Shown here piece after piece: positions 24,585 to 32,938 of a DNA stretch of 64,000 bases. This DNA comes from Aeromicrobium camelliae. Lineage in GTDB: Bacteria > Actinomycetota > Actinomycetes > Propionibacteriales > Nocardioidaceae. The position numbers were made by a program, and so were the translations under genes. The notes beneath the pieces are model-generated. The model made no database searches and had not been told where the DNA came from. It was given only the letters and a program-made list of their open reading frames with translations. The stretch lies in assembly GCF_003850045.1 (NCBI RefSeq), contig NZ_RQJX01000013.1, forward strand, positions 1 to 64,000, given 5' to 3'. The first letter of the stretch is position 1. Each line of letters starts with the position of its first letter.

Positions 24585-26465
24585 ATGACTTGGGGGACGT
24601 TCCGGGACGAAAGTACTACGGACTGGGGATCGAGGCGAAATCCAGCGCGCTTTTGTGGCGGTGTGATCGCCATCACGTTAGCCGTCTGTCTGCTGCCGGC
24701 GACGGCGTATGCCGAGCAGGAGTCAGGCGACGGTGATCCTGGCTCACTCGTCCTCGTTGTGGACGCCTCGGGTTCGATGGCGGAGCCCGACGGACGCGGA
24801 AGCACCCGCATGGAGGCAGCGAAGGCCAGCCTCAACCGGGTCATCGACGAACTGCCCGAGGAGGCGCGCGTCGGCCTGCGCGCCTACGGGGCCGAAATCT
24901 CCGACGGCGCGGGATCCTGCGAGGACAGCAACCTGCTGGCTCCAGTCGAAGAGCTCGATCGCGACGCCTTGAAGAGTGGCGTCGCAGCGTTGCAGCCGCT
25001 GGGCAACACCCCGATCGCCTACGCCCTCGAGCAGGCAGCCAACGACCTTCCCGATGAGGGCCCCCGCAGCATCGTCCTCGTCTCCGACGGGGAGGAGAAC
25101 TGCAACGTCGATCCGTGCGAGATCGCCGGTCGTATCGTCGAGCGCGGCATCGACCTGCGCATCGACACCATCGGACTGCAGGTCGGCTCGAAGGCTCGCG
25201 AACAGCTTTCGTGCATCGCCAGCGCCGGTGGCGGCACCTACTACGACGTCGAGGACATCGGCGCTCTCCCCAACACCTTGGAGCGCTTGTCTGTTCGCGC
25301 GGCACGCGGATATGAAGCCGCTGGCCGGCCGATCGTCGGCGGATCGACGGCCGAGGACGCGACCGCGATGGAGGACGGTCAGTGGCTTGACACCATCGAC
25401 CGCTCGGCGACGAAGACATACGAACTGCCCGACCCCGCAGGCGGGGCGGTGTTCGTGAGTGCGACGATCCGGCCCACGATGAGGGGCTTGGCCGAGCGCG
25501 AACGCATCGAGCTGAGCGTGCTGGGTGAGGACGGTCAGCCCTGCACCATCCCGGTGAGCGCGGCGGCGATCGGCGCGTTTACCCGCAACACCCCGGTGAC
25601 GGCCACGTCGATTCTGACCAGTGAGGACCTCACCGAGTGTGGAGGCGGCAACCCGATCCTGTCGGTCGAAACGCCCGACACCGAAGAGAGCAAGGCGCTG
25701 GAGCTGCTGGTGGTGGAGGAGCCGGAGGTCACCGACCTCGAAGCGCTCCCCAAGGGCTCGAACTCCTACCAAGTCCCGCAGCTGCAGGCCGGGGGTTCTT
25801 CTGCGGAACCCATCGCTGGCACGCCCAGCTTCAGCGGCGCGCCTGAGCTCGAACCCGCCGTGACCTATTCCGACACCATCCTCACCGGCGAGGCGTTGTT
25901 CTACCGCATGCCGGTCGAGTGGGGTCAGCAAGGCGTGTGCGAGGCGACGTTCGACCAGAGCGGCACGGTGGCGGGCGCGCTGAAGGGTCCTGACCTGCTG
26001 GTCCGCGTCGATACCTACGGGTCCAATCGCGGGGCATTCTCGCCGGTCGACATCGAGGCGGCGAGCGCGTACTACGACGGGACGCAGGCGGTGACCCTGA
26101 CCAACGCGACGCCCGAGGTCGCCTACCGTAATCGCGAGATCACTGGCGAGGTCGCGAACGCCTCGCTGGCTGGTGACTACTACTGCGCGGTCTTCGTCAA
26201 TCGCAGCGCGGGCGACGCCGAGGAGACCGGCGAGATCCCGATCCGTGTGCGCGCCGAAGCGGTGGGCGACGTCGCGGGCGAGCCGGACTACGCGGAGCCG
26301 CCTGCGGCCGAGAACGCCGACGACGAGGCCTCGGACGATGCCGCTGCCGGTGGCTCCACGTGGTGGTGGATTCTGGGCGCGGTCGTCGTGGTCGCCGCCG
26401 CGGCCGGTGGCCTGCTGTGGACGCGTCGTCGCAAAGACACGGGAGCCGATCAGAGCGCGGTCTGA
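24585..26465 (+). CDS. Secreted/anchored von Willebrand factor A domain protein
   Basis: 626 residues. A Sec signal peptide (GVIAITLAVCLLPATAYA, cleaved near AYA-EQ) precedes a VWA domain. Its MIDAS metal site is complete: DASGSM, the Thr in LGNTPIAYAL, and Asp in LVSDGEENC. A long beta-rich Cys-containing exodomain (~270-560) is followed by an acidic Ala-rich linker and a C-terminal TM helix (WWWILGAVVVVAAAAGGLLW) with RRRK stop-transfer. It is a membrane-anchored adhesion or binding protein. It diverges from the tad operon with 96 bp between starts, so shared control is possible. Confidence 0.9.
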   Translation: MTWGTFRDESTTDWGSRRNPARFCGGVIAITLAVCLLPATAYAEQESGDGDPGSLVLVVDASGSMAEPDGRGSTRMEAAKASLNRVIDELPEEARVGLRAYGAEISDGAGSCEDSNLLAPVEELDRDALKSGVAALQPLGNTPIAYALEQAANDLPDEGPRSIVLVSDGEENCNVDPCEIAGRIVERGIDLRIDTIGLQVGSKAREQLSCIASAGGGTYYDVEDIGALPNTLERLSVRAARGYEAAGRPIVGGSTAEDATAMEDGQWLDTIDRSATKTYELPDPAGGAVFVSATIRPTMRGLAERERIELSVLGEDGQPCTIPVSAAAIGAFTRNTPVTATSILTSEDLTECGGGNPILSVETPDTEESKALELLVVEEPEVTDLEALPKGSNSYQVPQLQAGGSSAEPIAGTPSFSGAPELEPAVTYSDTILTGEALFYRMPVEWGQQGVCEATFDQSGTVAGALKGPDLLVRVDTYGSNRGAFSPVDIEAASAYYDGTQAVTLTNATPEVAYRNREITGEVANASLAGDYYCAVFVNRSAGDAEETGEIPIRVRAEAVGDVAGEPDYAEPPAAENADDEASDDAAAGGSTWWWILGAVVVVAAAAGGLLWTRRRKDTGADQSAV

Positions 26466-26520
26466 TCGCTGCGACAGGGAGCGCGCGCTACTCGCTAGTC
26501 ACTTACTGTGAGATGCGCGG

Positions 26521-26526
26521 TACAGT
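26521..26526 (+). promoter_or_regulatory. Possible -10 box for acyl-CoA dehydrogenase
   Basis: TACAGT lies about 36 nt before the ATG at 26563, leaving a short leader that contains the GAGGAGG ribosome site. No clear -35 hexamer at 16-18 bp was found. Confidence 0.4.
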
Positions 26527-26562
26527 CGCGTCGATCACACCTGTCACCCGAGGAGGATCCGC

Positions 26563-27756
26563 ATGGGTCGTCTAGTCCGCACCGAAGGCCTGACCGAAGA
26601 GCAGGAAGAGATTCTCAAGGTCGTACGCCAGTTCGTCGAGAAGGAGATCCTCCCTGTCGCGACCGAGTTGGAGCACGCCGACGAGTACCCGACCGACATC
26701 GTCGAGGGTCTCAAGGAGCTCGGGATCTTCGGGCTGATGATCCCCGAGGAGTACGGCGGACTGGGGGAGTCGCTGCTGACCTACGCCCTCGTGGTCGAGG
26801 AGATCGCGCGTGGCTGGATGAGCGTCTCCGGCGTCATCAACACCCACTTCATCGTCGCCTACATGCTCAAGCAGCACGGCACGGAGGAGCAGAAGCAGAA
26901 GTACCTCCCGCGGATGGCCACGGGCGAGGTGCGCGGCGCGTTCAGCATGTCCGAGCCCTCGCTGGGATCGGACGTCTCGGCGGTCTCGACCAAGGCGACC
27001 AAGCTCGATGACGGCTCCTACGAGATCACCGGTCAGAAGATGTGGCTGACCAACGGCGGCTCGGCCAATCTCGTCGCGGTGCTGTGCAAGACCGACGAGG
27101 GCCAGGACTCGGTCTACAAGAACATGACGACGTTCCTCGTCGAGAAGGAGCCCGGCTTCGGTGAGACCGCTCAGGGCGTCACCATCCCGGGCAAGATCGA
27201 CAAGATGGGCTACAAGGGCATCGACACGACCGAGATGATCCTGGAGAAGCACAAGATCGGTGCGGACCAGATCCTCGGCGGCGAGTCCGGCAAGGGCTTC
27301 TACCAGATGATGGACGGGGTCGAGGTGGGCCGCGTCAACGTGGGTGCGCGCGCCGTCGGCATCGCCAACCGCGCCTTCGAGCTCGGCATCGCCTACGCGC
27401 AGCAGCGGGAGACGTTCGGCAAGCCGATCGCACAGCACCAGGCGATCTTGTTCCGCCTGGCCGAGATGGCCACCAAGGTCGAGGCGGCGCATGCGATGGT
27501 CGTCCGCGCGGCGCGGCAGAAGGATGCCGGCAAGCGCAACGACGTCGAGGCCGGCATGGCGAAGATGCTCGCGAGCGAGTACTGCAACGAGGTCGTCGAG
27601 GCGTCGTTCCGCATTCACGGCGGATACGGCTACTCCAAGGAGTACGAGATCGAGCGTCTGTACCGCGAGTCGGCGTTCATGCTGATCGGCGAGGGCACCT
27701 CCGACATCCAGAAGATGATCATCGGTCGCGCCCTCCTCAAGGATTACGCGATCTGA
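26563..27756 (+). CDS. Acyl-CoA dehydrogenase
   Basis: A 397-residue flavoprotein of the acyl-CoA dehydrogenase family (alpha,beta-dehydrogenation of acyl-CoA esters; electrons pass to ETF). Signatures: GAFSMSEPSLGSDVS (FAD/substrate loop), MWLTNGG, GVEVGRVNVGARAVGIA, AQQRETFGKPIAQHQ, and the C-terminal IHGGYGYSKEYEIERLYR plus IGEGTSDIQ. The Glu in the GEGTSDIQ region is in the family's usual catalytic-base neighbourhood. A strong GAGGAGG precedes the ATG. It stands alone, ended by a clear terminator; the acyl substrate is not deducible. Confidence 0.93.
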   Translation: MGRLVRTEGLTEEQEEILKVVRQFVEKEILPVATELEHADEYPTDIVEGLKELGIFGLMIPEEYGGLGESLLTYALVVEEIARGWMSVSGVINTHFIVAYMLKQHGTEEQKQKYLPRMATGEVRGAFSMSEPSLGSDVSAVSTKATKLDDGSYEITGQKMWLTNGGSANLVAVLCKTDEGQDSVYKNMTTFLVEKEPGFGETAQGVTIPGKIDKMGYKGIDTTEMILEKHKIGADQILGGESGKGFYQMMDGVEVGRVNVGARAVGIANRAFELGIAYAQQRETFGKPIAQHQAILFRLAEMATKVEAAHAMVVRAARQKDAGKRNDVEAGMAKMLASEYCNEVVEASFRIHGGYGYSKEYEIERLYRESAFMLIGEGTSDIQKMIIGRALLKDYAI

Positions 27757-27773
27757 TCCGCACCACTCGAGGC

Positions 27774-27809
27774 CAGACGTCCCGAGGGCTCCAGCCCTCG
27801 GGACGTCTG
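27774..27809. terminator. Perfect bidirectional hairpin terminator
   Basis: A 17-bp perfect stem (CAGACGTCCCGAGGGCT, 27774-27790, with its exact complement 27793-27809) has a 2-nt loop drawn, in practice 4-6 nt. It lies between convergent genes. No U-tract follows on either strand, as is common for high-GC actinobacterial terminators. Confidence 0.85.
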
Positions 27810-27823
27810 ACGATCGAGGAAGG

Positions 27824-29749
27824 TCAGCTGCGGAGCCGGCGGGCCAGCACGGTGCCGCCACCGGCGGCGAGCAGTGCTGCGCCGAGGGCGAACCACCACG
27901 GCGACACGTCGGCGCCGGCGTCCGGCAGTTCGCCGGACACGCGGCGAGCCGTCTCCGCAGCCTCGTGGGCCGGCGGAGGCGTCGATGCGCCGACCCCCGG
28001 CGTCGGCTCGGGGCTCGGACCCGGAGCCGGCTCGGGTTCGGGTGCCGGCTCGCTTCCGGCCGCACCCACGATGAAGAACGTCGTCGAGCCGGACACCTCG
28101 TTGCCGGTGATGAGCAAAGGTTCGCCCGTCGGCGAGGCCTCCTCCGGAACGAAGGCCAGGCCTTCGGGGCCGAGGTCCCCGGCGCGCCGCAGCACGTCGG
28201 CCGGGTCGCCGCCGGCGTCGATCTCGTCCTCCGCCGACACGGCGAAGTCGCGGTTGTTCGCATAGCTGACGAAGCTGGGGCCCTGCGGATCGGTGATGTC
28301 GTAGACGACGATGCCGCCCACACGCTCGAGGCCGATGAACGCGTACGTGCGGTCGCCGACCTGTCCGATGGCGAGGTTCTCCGGCTCCGGGCCCTTGTCG
28401 TCGCTGCGTCCGTCGAAGTTCGACTCGCTGTGGTTCGAGTTGAAGAACTCCGGCACCGCATCGGCGAGGATCCGCTCGAACTCCTCACCGGAGTCGTAGA
28501 CCTGAGTGCCGTCGGTGGTCCAGATGGAGAACGAGCGCCCGCCGAAGGCGTAGAGCTGCTCGTAGCAGGAGCCGTCGGCGCGCAGGCCGTTCGCGAGGCT
28601 CACGTTGAGACGGCCGAGTTCGGCGTCGCCGGTGAGCGCCGCGGCGGGGCTGTCGGTACAGATCGGAGGGATCCCGTCAGCGCCGAGGTCCTTGACCCGC
28701 ACGCCCTCCGCGTAGTCGCCCCATTCGCGCGCGTCGCCCTCGTTCGCGGTCACGAGGTAGGTCTGACCGCCGGCCTCGTAGGCGCTGATGCCATCGGGCT
28801 GGTAGATGCCGCGCACGGGCTGCGGGGCGATCGCGATGGTGCCGTCGCGATCGGAGGGGTCGAAGCCCTGGCCCGGATGGCTGTGGTCCTTGAACCCGAG
28901 CGGCCAGATGTCGGTGACCGTGGCACTCGCGAGATCGACCACCGCGACGGCGTTGTTCTCCTGCAGGGTCACGTAGGCCGTCGTGCTGTTGGCGTCCACC
29001 GTGACGTACTCCGGCTCCAGGTTCGCCGAGATCGGGAACGCGGTGTTCACCTCAGGGCCGACGACACGGACGTCTTCCGGCAGGGTGCGCGTGCCGCCGG
29101 CCTCCCAGTCGTGGAAGGTCGCCGTGCGCACGGCCTCCTGGGCCGGCGCCGCGACACCGCTGGGCAGGCTGACGACCGAGACGGAGCCCTCCGGGTCGAG
29201 GCTGTAGTCGTCGGCCGGCTCGGCCTCGTTCGCGGAGATGGCGAGGCGGCCGTCGGGGGACAGGCTCACCATGTCCGGTTGCGTGCCGACCTGTACGGCA
29301 CCGAGCACACTCAGCGAGTTCGCGTCGGCGAAGAGCAGCCAGCCCGGATCCGTCTTCGTGGGGGCCTCGATCGCCGCGACCACGAGCCCGTCGGGGCGCA
29401 CGGACAGCGAGTTGACGACGGCGCCGGCCGGGAGCGTGCCGCCGGCCCACGAGGTCCCCGCGGCCGCGATGGTGCCGATCGCGGCCGGAGTGCTGGGGTC
29501 GGCGCTGTCGAGAACGTCGATCACGCCGGACTGTGCGTTGACGACGAACGTGCGCTTCGTCGTGGCATGGAAGGCGACGATCTCGGCGGCGCTCTCATCG
29601 AACTGCCCGGTGTGATGAGTGCCGATCGGTGTCAGGGTGACGGCCGATGCGGCCGGATCGGGAAACTGGACCGCCGCTGCCGAGACGCTGGCGAAACCGA
29701 GCGCTGCGATGCAACCGACGGCGGTGAGGGTGGGGAGACGAAGGTTCAC
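27824..29749 (-). CDS. Choice-of-anchor I family surface protein with LPxTG-like C-terminus
   Basis: 641 residues. The N-terminal signal peptide (TAVGCIAALGFASVSAAA) leads into a beta-propeller-like repeat domain with the choice-of-anchor I pattern: NAQSGVIDVLD, LSPDGRLAISANEAEP, EPEYVTVDANSTTAYVTLQE, DGISAYEAGGQTYLVTANEG and GPEPENLAIGQV. A Pro/Glu-rich stalk is followed by LPDAG, a TM helix (FALGAALLAAGGGTVLA) and RRLRS, a sorting-signal layout with Ala in place of the usual Thr. Relatives include phytase/alkaline-phosphatase-like proteins, but activity is not inferable. The GTG has TAGCGT (29756-29761) 6 nt upstream. Confidence 0.87.
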   Translation of the reverse strand: MNLRLPTLTAVGCIAALGFASVSAAAVQFPDPAASAVTLTPIGTHHTGQFDESAAEIVAFHATTKRTFVVNAQSGVIDVLDSADPSTPAAIGTIAAAGTSWAGGTLPAGAVVNSLSVRPDGLVVAAIEAPTKTDPGWLLFADANSLSVLGAVQVGTQPDMVSLSPDGRLAISANEAEPADDYSLDPEGSVSVVSLPSGVAAPAQEAVRTATFHDWEAGGTRTLPEDVRVVGPEVNTAFPISANLEPEYVTVDANSTTAYVTLQENNAVAVVDLASATVTDIWPLGFKDHSHPGQGFDPSDRDGTIAIAPQPVRGIYQPDGISAYEAGGQTYLVTANEGDAREWGDYAEGVRVKDLGADGIPPICTDSPAAALTGDAELGRLNVSLANGLRADGSCYEQLYAFGGRSFSIWTTDGTQVYDSGEEFERILADAVPEFFNSNHSESNFDGRSDDKGPEPENLAIGQVGDRTYAFIGLERVGGIVVYDITDPQGPSFVSYANNRDFAVSAEDEIDAGGDPADVLRRAGDLGPEGLAFVPEEASPTGEPLLITGNEVSGSTTFFIVGAAGSEPAPEPEPAPGPSPEPTPGVGASTPPPAHEAAETARRVSGELPDAGADVSPWWFALGAALLAAGGGTVLARRLRS

Positions 29750-29846
29750 GCGAGGACGCTAGGACGACCCGGCGACCGTGCGGTGTCTGGCGGGTGAACG
29801 ATTTTCGTCCCGCGTGAAGGCCGCTGTCGAGGTCTACGCTGGACAC

Positions 29847-30323
29847 ATGGCTCAGATCTTCTCCCTGGAATACCCGCAGTCGCTCGGCCTGTACGACGAC
29901 TACGAGGAGGCTCAGCGGGTGGTCGACTACCTCTCAGATCAGGAGTTCCCCGTCGAGAACGTCCTCATCGTCGGCACCGACCTCAAGCAGGTGGAGCGGG
30001 TGACGGGGCGCTTGACCTGGGGTCGGGTGATCCTCAGCGGTATCGCCAGCGGCGCCTGGTTCGGCCTGTTGATCGGCTTGCTGCTCGGGATCTTCGCAGC
30101 CGAGGGACAGTGGCTCAGCGCCGTGCTCACCGGTCTCGTGCTGGGCATCGTCTGGGGCGGCATCCTGTCCGCGGTCTTCTACGGCCTCCAGCGGGGACAG
30201 CGCGACTTCTCGAGCGTGAAGACGATCCTTCCGGGCAAGTTCGAGATCCTCGTCGAACACAAGCACCTTGCTCGCGGTCAGGAGCTCCTCGCGCACCGAC
30301 CCGGTGCCGGCGCGACGTTCTGA
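29847..30323 (+). CDS. General stress protein (17M-like) with glycine-rich membrane hairpin
   Basis: 158 residues. An N-terminal alpha/beta domain (SLGLYDDYEEAQRVVDYLSD) resembles general stress protein 17M-like domains. A hydrophobic Gly-rich double helix follows (ASGAWFGLLIGLLLGIFA and AVLTGLVLGIVWGGILSAVF), then a C-terminal strand-helix. It is probably associated with the membrane; function unknown. ATG 29847 was chosen because TACGCT (29835-29840) lies 6 nt upstream, the leaderless pattern, and homology starts at MAQIFSLEYP. Confidence 0.8.
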   Translation: MAQIFSLEYPQSLGLYDDYEEAQRVVDYLSDQEFPVENVLIVGTDLKQVERVTGRLTWGRVILSGIASGAWFGLLIGLLLGIFAAEGQWLSAVLTGLVLGIVWGGILSAVFYGLQRGQRDFSSVKTILPGKFEILVEHKHLARGQELLAHRPGAGATF

Positions 30324-30405
30324 ATCTCGCGACCCGGGGGTGACGCCCTCCGCGGCCGGTGGTGCGACATGATGAGTGTCGTATGTCACCGAGCGTGAGG
30401 ATGTC

Positions 30406-31440
30406 ATGAGCAAGACGAACCCGGGCAACTTCTTCGAGGACTTCACCGTCGGTCAGGTGATCGAGCACGCCACCCCCCGCACGGTCACCGAGGGTGACCG
30501 CGCGGTCTACGGCGCCCTGTATCCGACCCGCTTCGCCGTGCCGTCGTCCGCGGAGTTCGCCGCGTCCGTGGGACTGTCGCCGGCGCCCGTCGAGGAGCTG
30601 ATCGCCTTCCACATCGCCTTCGGCAAGACCGTCCCGGATATCTCGCTCAATGCCGTCGCGAACCTCGGATACGCCGAATGCCGGTTCCACCAGCCGGTCG
30701 TGCCCGGCGACACGCTCGCCACCCGCTCGGAGGTCATCGGCCTCAAGCAGAACTCCAACGGCAAGAGCGGTGTCGTGTACGTCCGCTCCACCGCGACGAA
30801 TCAGCGCGGTGAGGTCGCCCTGGACTGGGCACGGTGGGTCATGGTGCGGAAGCGCGACGTCGAGGCGGCAGCTCCCGAGACCGTGGTGCCGGAGCTCGCC
30901 TCCGTCGTCGCGGTCGAGGACCTGGTGATCCCGAAGGGGCTCGATTTCTCCGACTACGACACGGCCGCGGCCGGTGAGCCGCATCGCTGGGACGACTACG
31001 CCGTCGGTGAGCGGATCGACCACGTCGACGGCGTGACGCTCACCGATGCCGAACACATGATGGCGACCCGGCTGTGGCAGAACACGGCGAAGGTGCACTT
31101 CAACGTCGAGGCGCGCCCGGACGGCACCCGCCTCATCTACGGCGGCCACATCATCTCGATGGCCCGCGCCTTGTCGTTCAACGGTCTGGCGAACGCTCAG
31201 CTCATCGCCGCGATCAACGCCGGGGCACACGCGGCTCCGGCGTTCGCGGGCGACACGGTGTACGCCTGGTCGGAGGTGCTCGACAAGGCGGACACCCCGG
31301 CTCCCGGCGTCGGCGCGCTGCGGCTGCGACTCGTCGCCACGAAGGGACACGACCCGTCCATGACGTTGCGGGGTGAGGACGGCACGTACGCCGCGCAGGT
31401 CCTGCTCGATCTCGACTACTGGGCGCTGATCCCCCAGTGA
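30406..31440 (+). CDS. MaoC-family (R)-specific enoyl-CoA hydratase, double hot-dog
   Basis: 344 residues with two MaoC/hot-dog halves. The first (~5-150) has NFFEDFTVGQVIEHATPRTV and GDTLATRSEVIGLKQ. The second (~190-344) has WDDYAVGERIDHVDGVTLTD, EHMMATRLWQNTAKVHFN, and GDTVYAWSEVL. Paired hot-dog MaoC proteins act as enoyl-CoA hydratases or mesaconyl-CoA-type hydratases; the C-terminal half carries Asp and His residues in the usual order (D...H). ATG 30406 follows GTGAGG; a GTG 30 nt earlier is unlikely. The phosphatase gene overlaps its stop (GTGA). Confidence 0.87.
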   Translation: MSKTNPGNFFEDFTVGQVIEHATPRTVTEGDRAVYGALYPTRFAVPSSAEFAASVGLSPAPVEELIAFHIAFGKTVPDISLNAVANLGYAECRFHQPVVPGDTLATRSEVIGLKQNSNGKSGVVYVRSTATNQRGEVALDWARWVMVRKRDVEAAAPETVVPELASVVAVEDLVIPKGLDFSDYDTAAAGEPHRWDDYAVGERIDHVDGVTLTDAEHMMATRLWQNTAKVHFNVEARPDGTRLIYGGHIISMARALSFNGLANAQLIAAINAGAHAAPAFAGDTVYAWSEVLDKADTPAPGVGALRLRLVATKGHDPSMTLRGEDGTYAAQVLLDLDYWALIPQ

Positions 31441-32012
31441 GCGAACACGCTCCCGAACTGTGGCTCGCCCGGCACGGCGAGACCGAGTGGAGCAAGGCGT
31501 GGCGGCACACGTCGTTCACCGACCTGCCGCTCACGGACGTGGGGGAGCAGCAGGCCGCCAAGCTCCGGCCGCTGCTCGCGGACGTCGCGTTCGATCGCGT
31601 GCTGTCGAGTCCGCGGCTGCGGGCACGCCGCACGGCCGAACTCGCCGGGTTCGCCGATCCGCAGGTTGATGAGGACCTCGTGGAGTGGGATTACGGCGAC
31701 TACGAGGGGCTGACGACCGAGACGATCCGTGAGAGCGTCCCCGGCTGGACGGTCTGGACGCATCCGTCCCCCGGAGGTGAGACGGCCGAGCAACTGACGG
31801 AGCGGCTCGACCGGGTCGTCGCTCGAGTTCAGCAGGGCGGACGGACGCTCGTCTTCGGGCACGGTCACAGCCTCCGCGCGCTCACGGCGCGCTGGCTCGG
31901 GCTCGGTGTGGAGCACGGACGATCGTTCCTGCTCGACACCGGCACCTACTCCGTCCTCGGCGAGGATCGGGGGACGCCGGTCGTGACGCGGTGGAACGTC
32001 GCGAGTTGGTGA
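31437..32012 (+). CDS. Histidine phosphatase (phosphoglycerate mutase-like)
   Basis: 191 residues. The catalytic RHG motif is ARHGETEWSK; the second His is in FGHGHSLRALTARW; SSPRLRARRTAE and EWDYGDYEGLTTE complete the family pattern. It is a cytoplasmic phosphatase; acid phosphatase, PGM-like sugar phosphatase or another substrate cannot be distinguished. The GTG overlaps the MaoC stop (GTGA). A related gene (gpm2-like) lies near the ParA-RhlE block in mycobacteria, so the position is conserved. Confidence 0.88.
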   Translation: MSEHAPELWLARHGETEWSKAWRHTSFTDLPLTDVGEQQAAKLRPLLADVAFDRVLSSPRLRARRTAELAGFADPQVDEDLVEWDYGDYEGLTTETIRESVPGWTVWTHPSPGGETAEQLTERLDRVVARVQQGGRTLVFGHGHSLRALTARWLGLGVEHGRSFLLDTGTYSVLGEDRGTPVVTRWNVASW

Positions 32013-32023
32013 GCGTTCGGCGC

Positions 32024-32029
32024 TAGCCT
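32024..32029 (+). promoter_or_regulatory. -10 box for the PHP gene (leaderless)
   Basis: TAGCCT lies 6 nt before the GTG at 32036, downstream of the phosphatase stop. Confidence 0.5.
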
Positions 32030-32035
32030 GAGCAC

Positions 32036-32860
32036 GTGCGCATCGACCTCCACACGCACTCGAACCGATCCGACGGCACCGACGACCCCGCCGACCTGGT
32101 GCGCAAGGCGCGCCAGGAGGCAGATCTCGACGTCGTCGCGTTGACCGATCACGATTCCACTGCCGGCTGGGCCGAGGCGCTCCAGGCGGCCGACGACGTG
32201 GGCGTCCGCCTCGTCCGGGGCATCGAGATCTCGACGCGTTACCGGGGCGCGAGCGTTCACCTGCTGGGCTACGAGTTCGATCCGGAGTATGCGCCGCTCG
32301 TCGACGAACTGCACCGTGTCATCGCCGGGCGCGACCACCGGCTCCCGCTCACCGTCGCCAGACTCAACGAACTCGGGTATGAGATCACGGTCGAGGACGT
32401 CCAGGCGGCGTCCGAGGGGACCGTCTCCTCGGGGCGTCCGCACATCGCCGACGCCCTCGTGACCAAGGGCTACGTGCGCAATCGCGATGAGGCGTTCGCG
32501 ACGCTGCTGACCCCGGGCAAGCCCGCCTACATCGACCGGTATGCCGCCGACCTGTTCCGCGCGGTCCGGCTCGTGCAGGAGGCGGGCGGTCGCCCCGTCA
32601 TCGCTCACCCTTGGGCTCGGGAAAGCCGCCGCCTGCTCGACGAGGCGACGTTCGCCGAACTCGCGGCGCTCGGACTCGCCGGTATCGAGGTCGACCACCA
32701 GGACCACGACGCCGAGGCGCGAGCCGACCTCGCCGGCATCGCCGACCGTCTCGATCTCGTGAAGACCGGATCGAGCGACTATCACGGCACGGGCAAGATC
32801 AACTTCGAGCTCGGCTGCAACACCACCGCCCCCGAGCAGTTCGAACGACTGCTGGGCTGA
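32036..32860 (+). CDS. PHP-domain phosphoesterase (TrpH/YciV-like)
   Basis: A 274-residue polymerase/histidinol phosphatase-like domain. Metal ligands are in DLHTHSNRSDGTDDP, VALTDHDST, GIEISTRY, VIAHPWA, VDHQDHDAE and the final GSSDYHG. This set matches the stand-alone TrpH group, whose E. coli member is the 5'-3' exonuclease RNase AM/YciV. A nucleotide or RNA-end phosphoesterase role is likely but not certain. Ends shortly before the double operator at 32870. Confidence 0.87.
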   Translation: MRIDLHTHSNRSDGTDDPADLVRKARQEADLDVVALTDHDSTAGWAEALQAADDVGVRLVRGIEISTRYRGASVHLLGYEFDPEYAPLVDELHRVIAGRDHRLPLTVARLNELGYEITVEDVQAASEGTVSSGRPHIADALVTKGYVRNRDEAFATLLTPGKPAYIDRYAADLFRAVRLVQEAGGRPVIAHPWARESRRLLDEATFAELAALGLAGIEVDHQDHDAEARADLAGIADRLDLVKTGSSDYHGTGKINFELGCNTTAPEQFERLLG

Positions 32861-32869
32861 GTCGACCTT

Positions 32870-32921
32870 CTTGAGCACTCGCTCAAACTCGTGTAGCTTG
32901 TGTTTTGAGTGAGTGCTCAAG
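32870..32921 (+). promoter_or_regulatory. Promoter with two TetR-type operators
   Basis: CTTGAGCACTCGCTCAAA (32870-32887) and TTTTGAGTGAGTGCTCAAG (32903-32921) form a large inverted repeat. Each half is itself near-palindromic (TGAGCACTCGCTCA; TGAGTGAGTGCTCA). A promoter fits between and over them: TTGAGC (32871-32876), 17 bp, TAGCTT (32894-32899). The operators thus cover the -35 box and the predicted start of transcription. The TetR gene at 34072 is the likely repressor. Confidence 0.75.
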
Positions 32922-32938
32922 AGAGGGGTCCATCGGCC

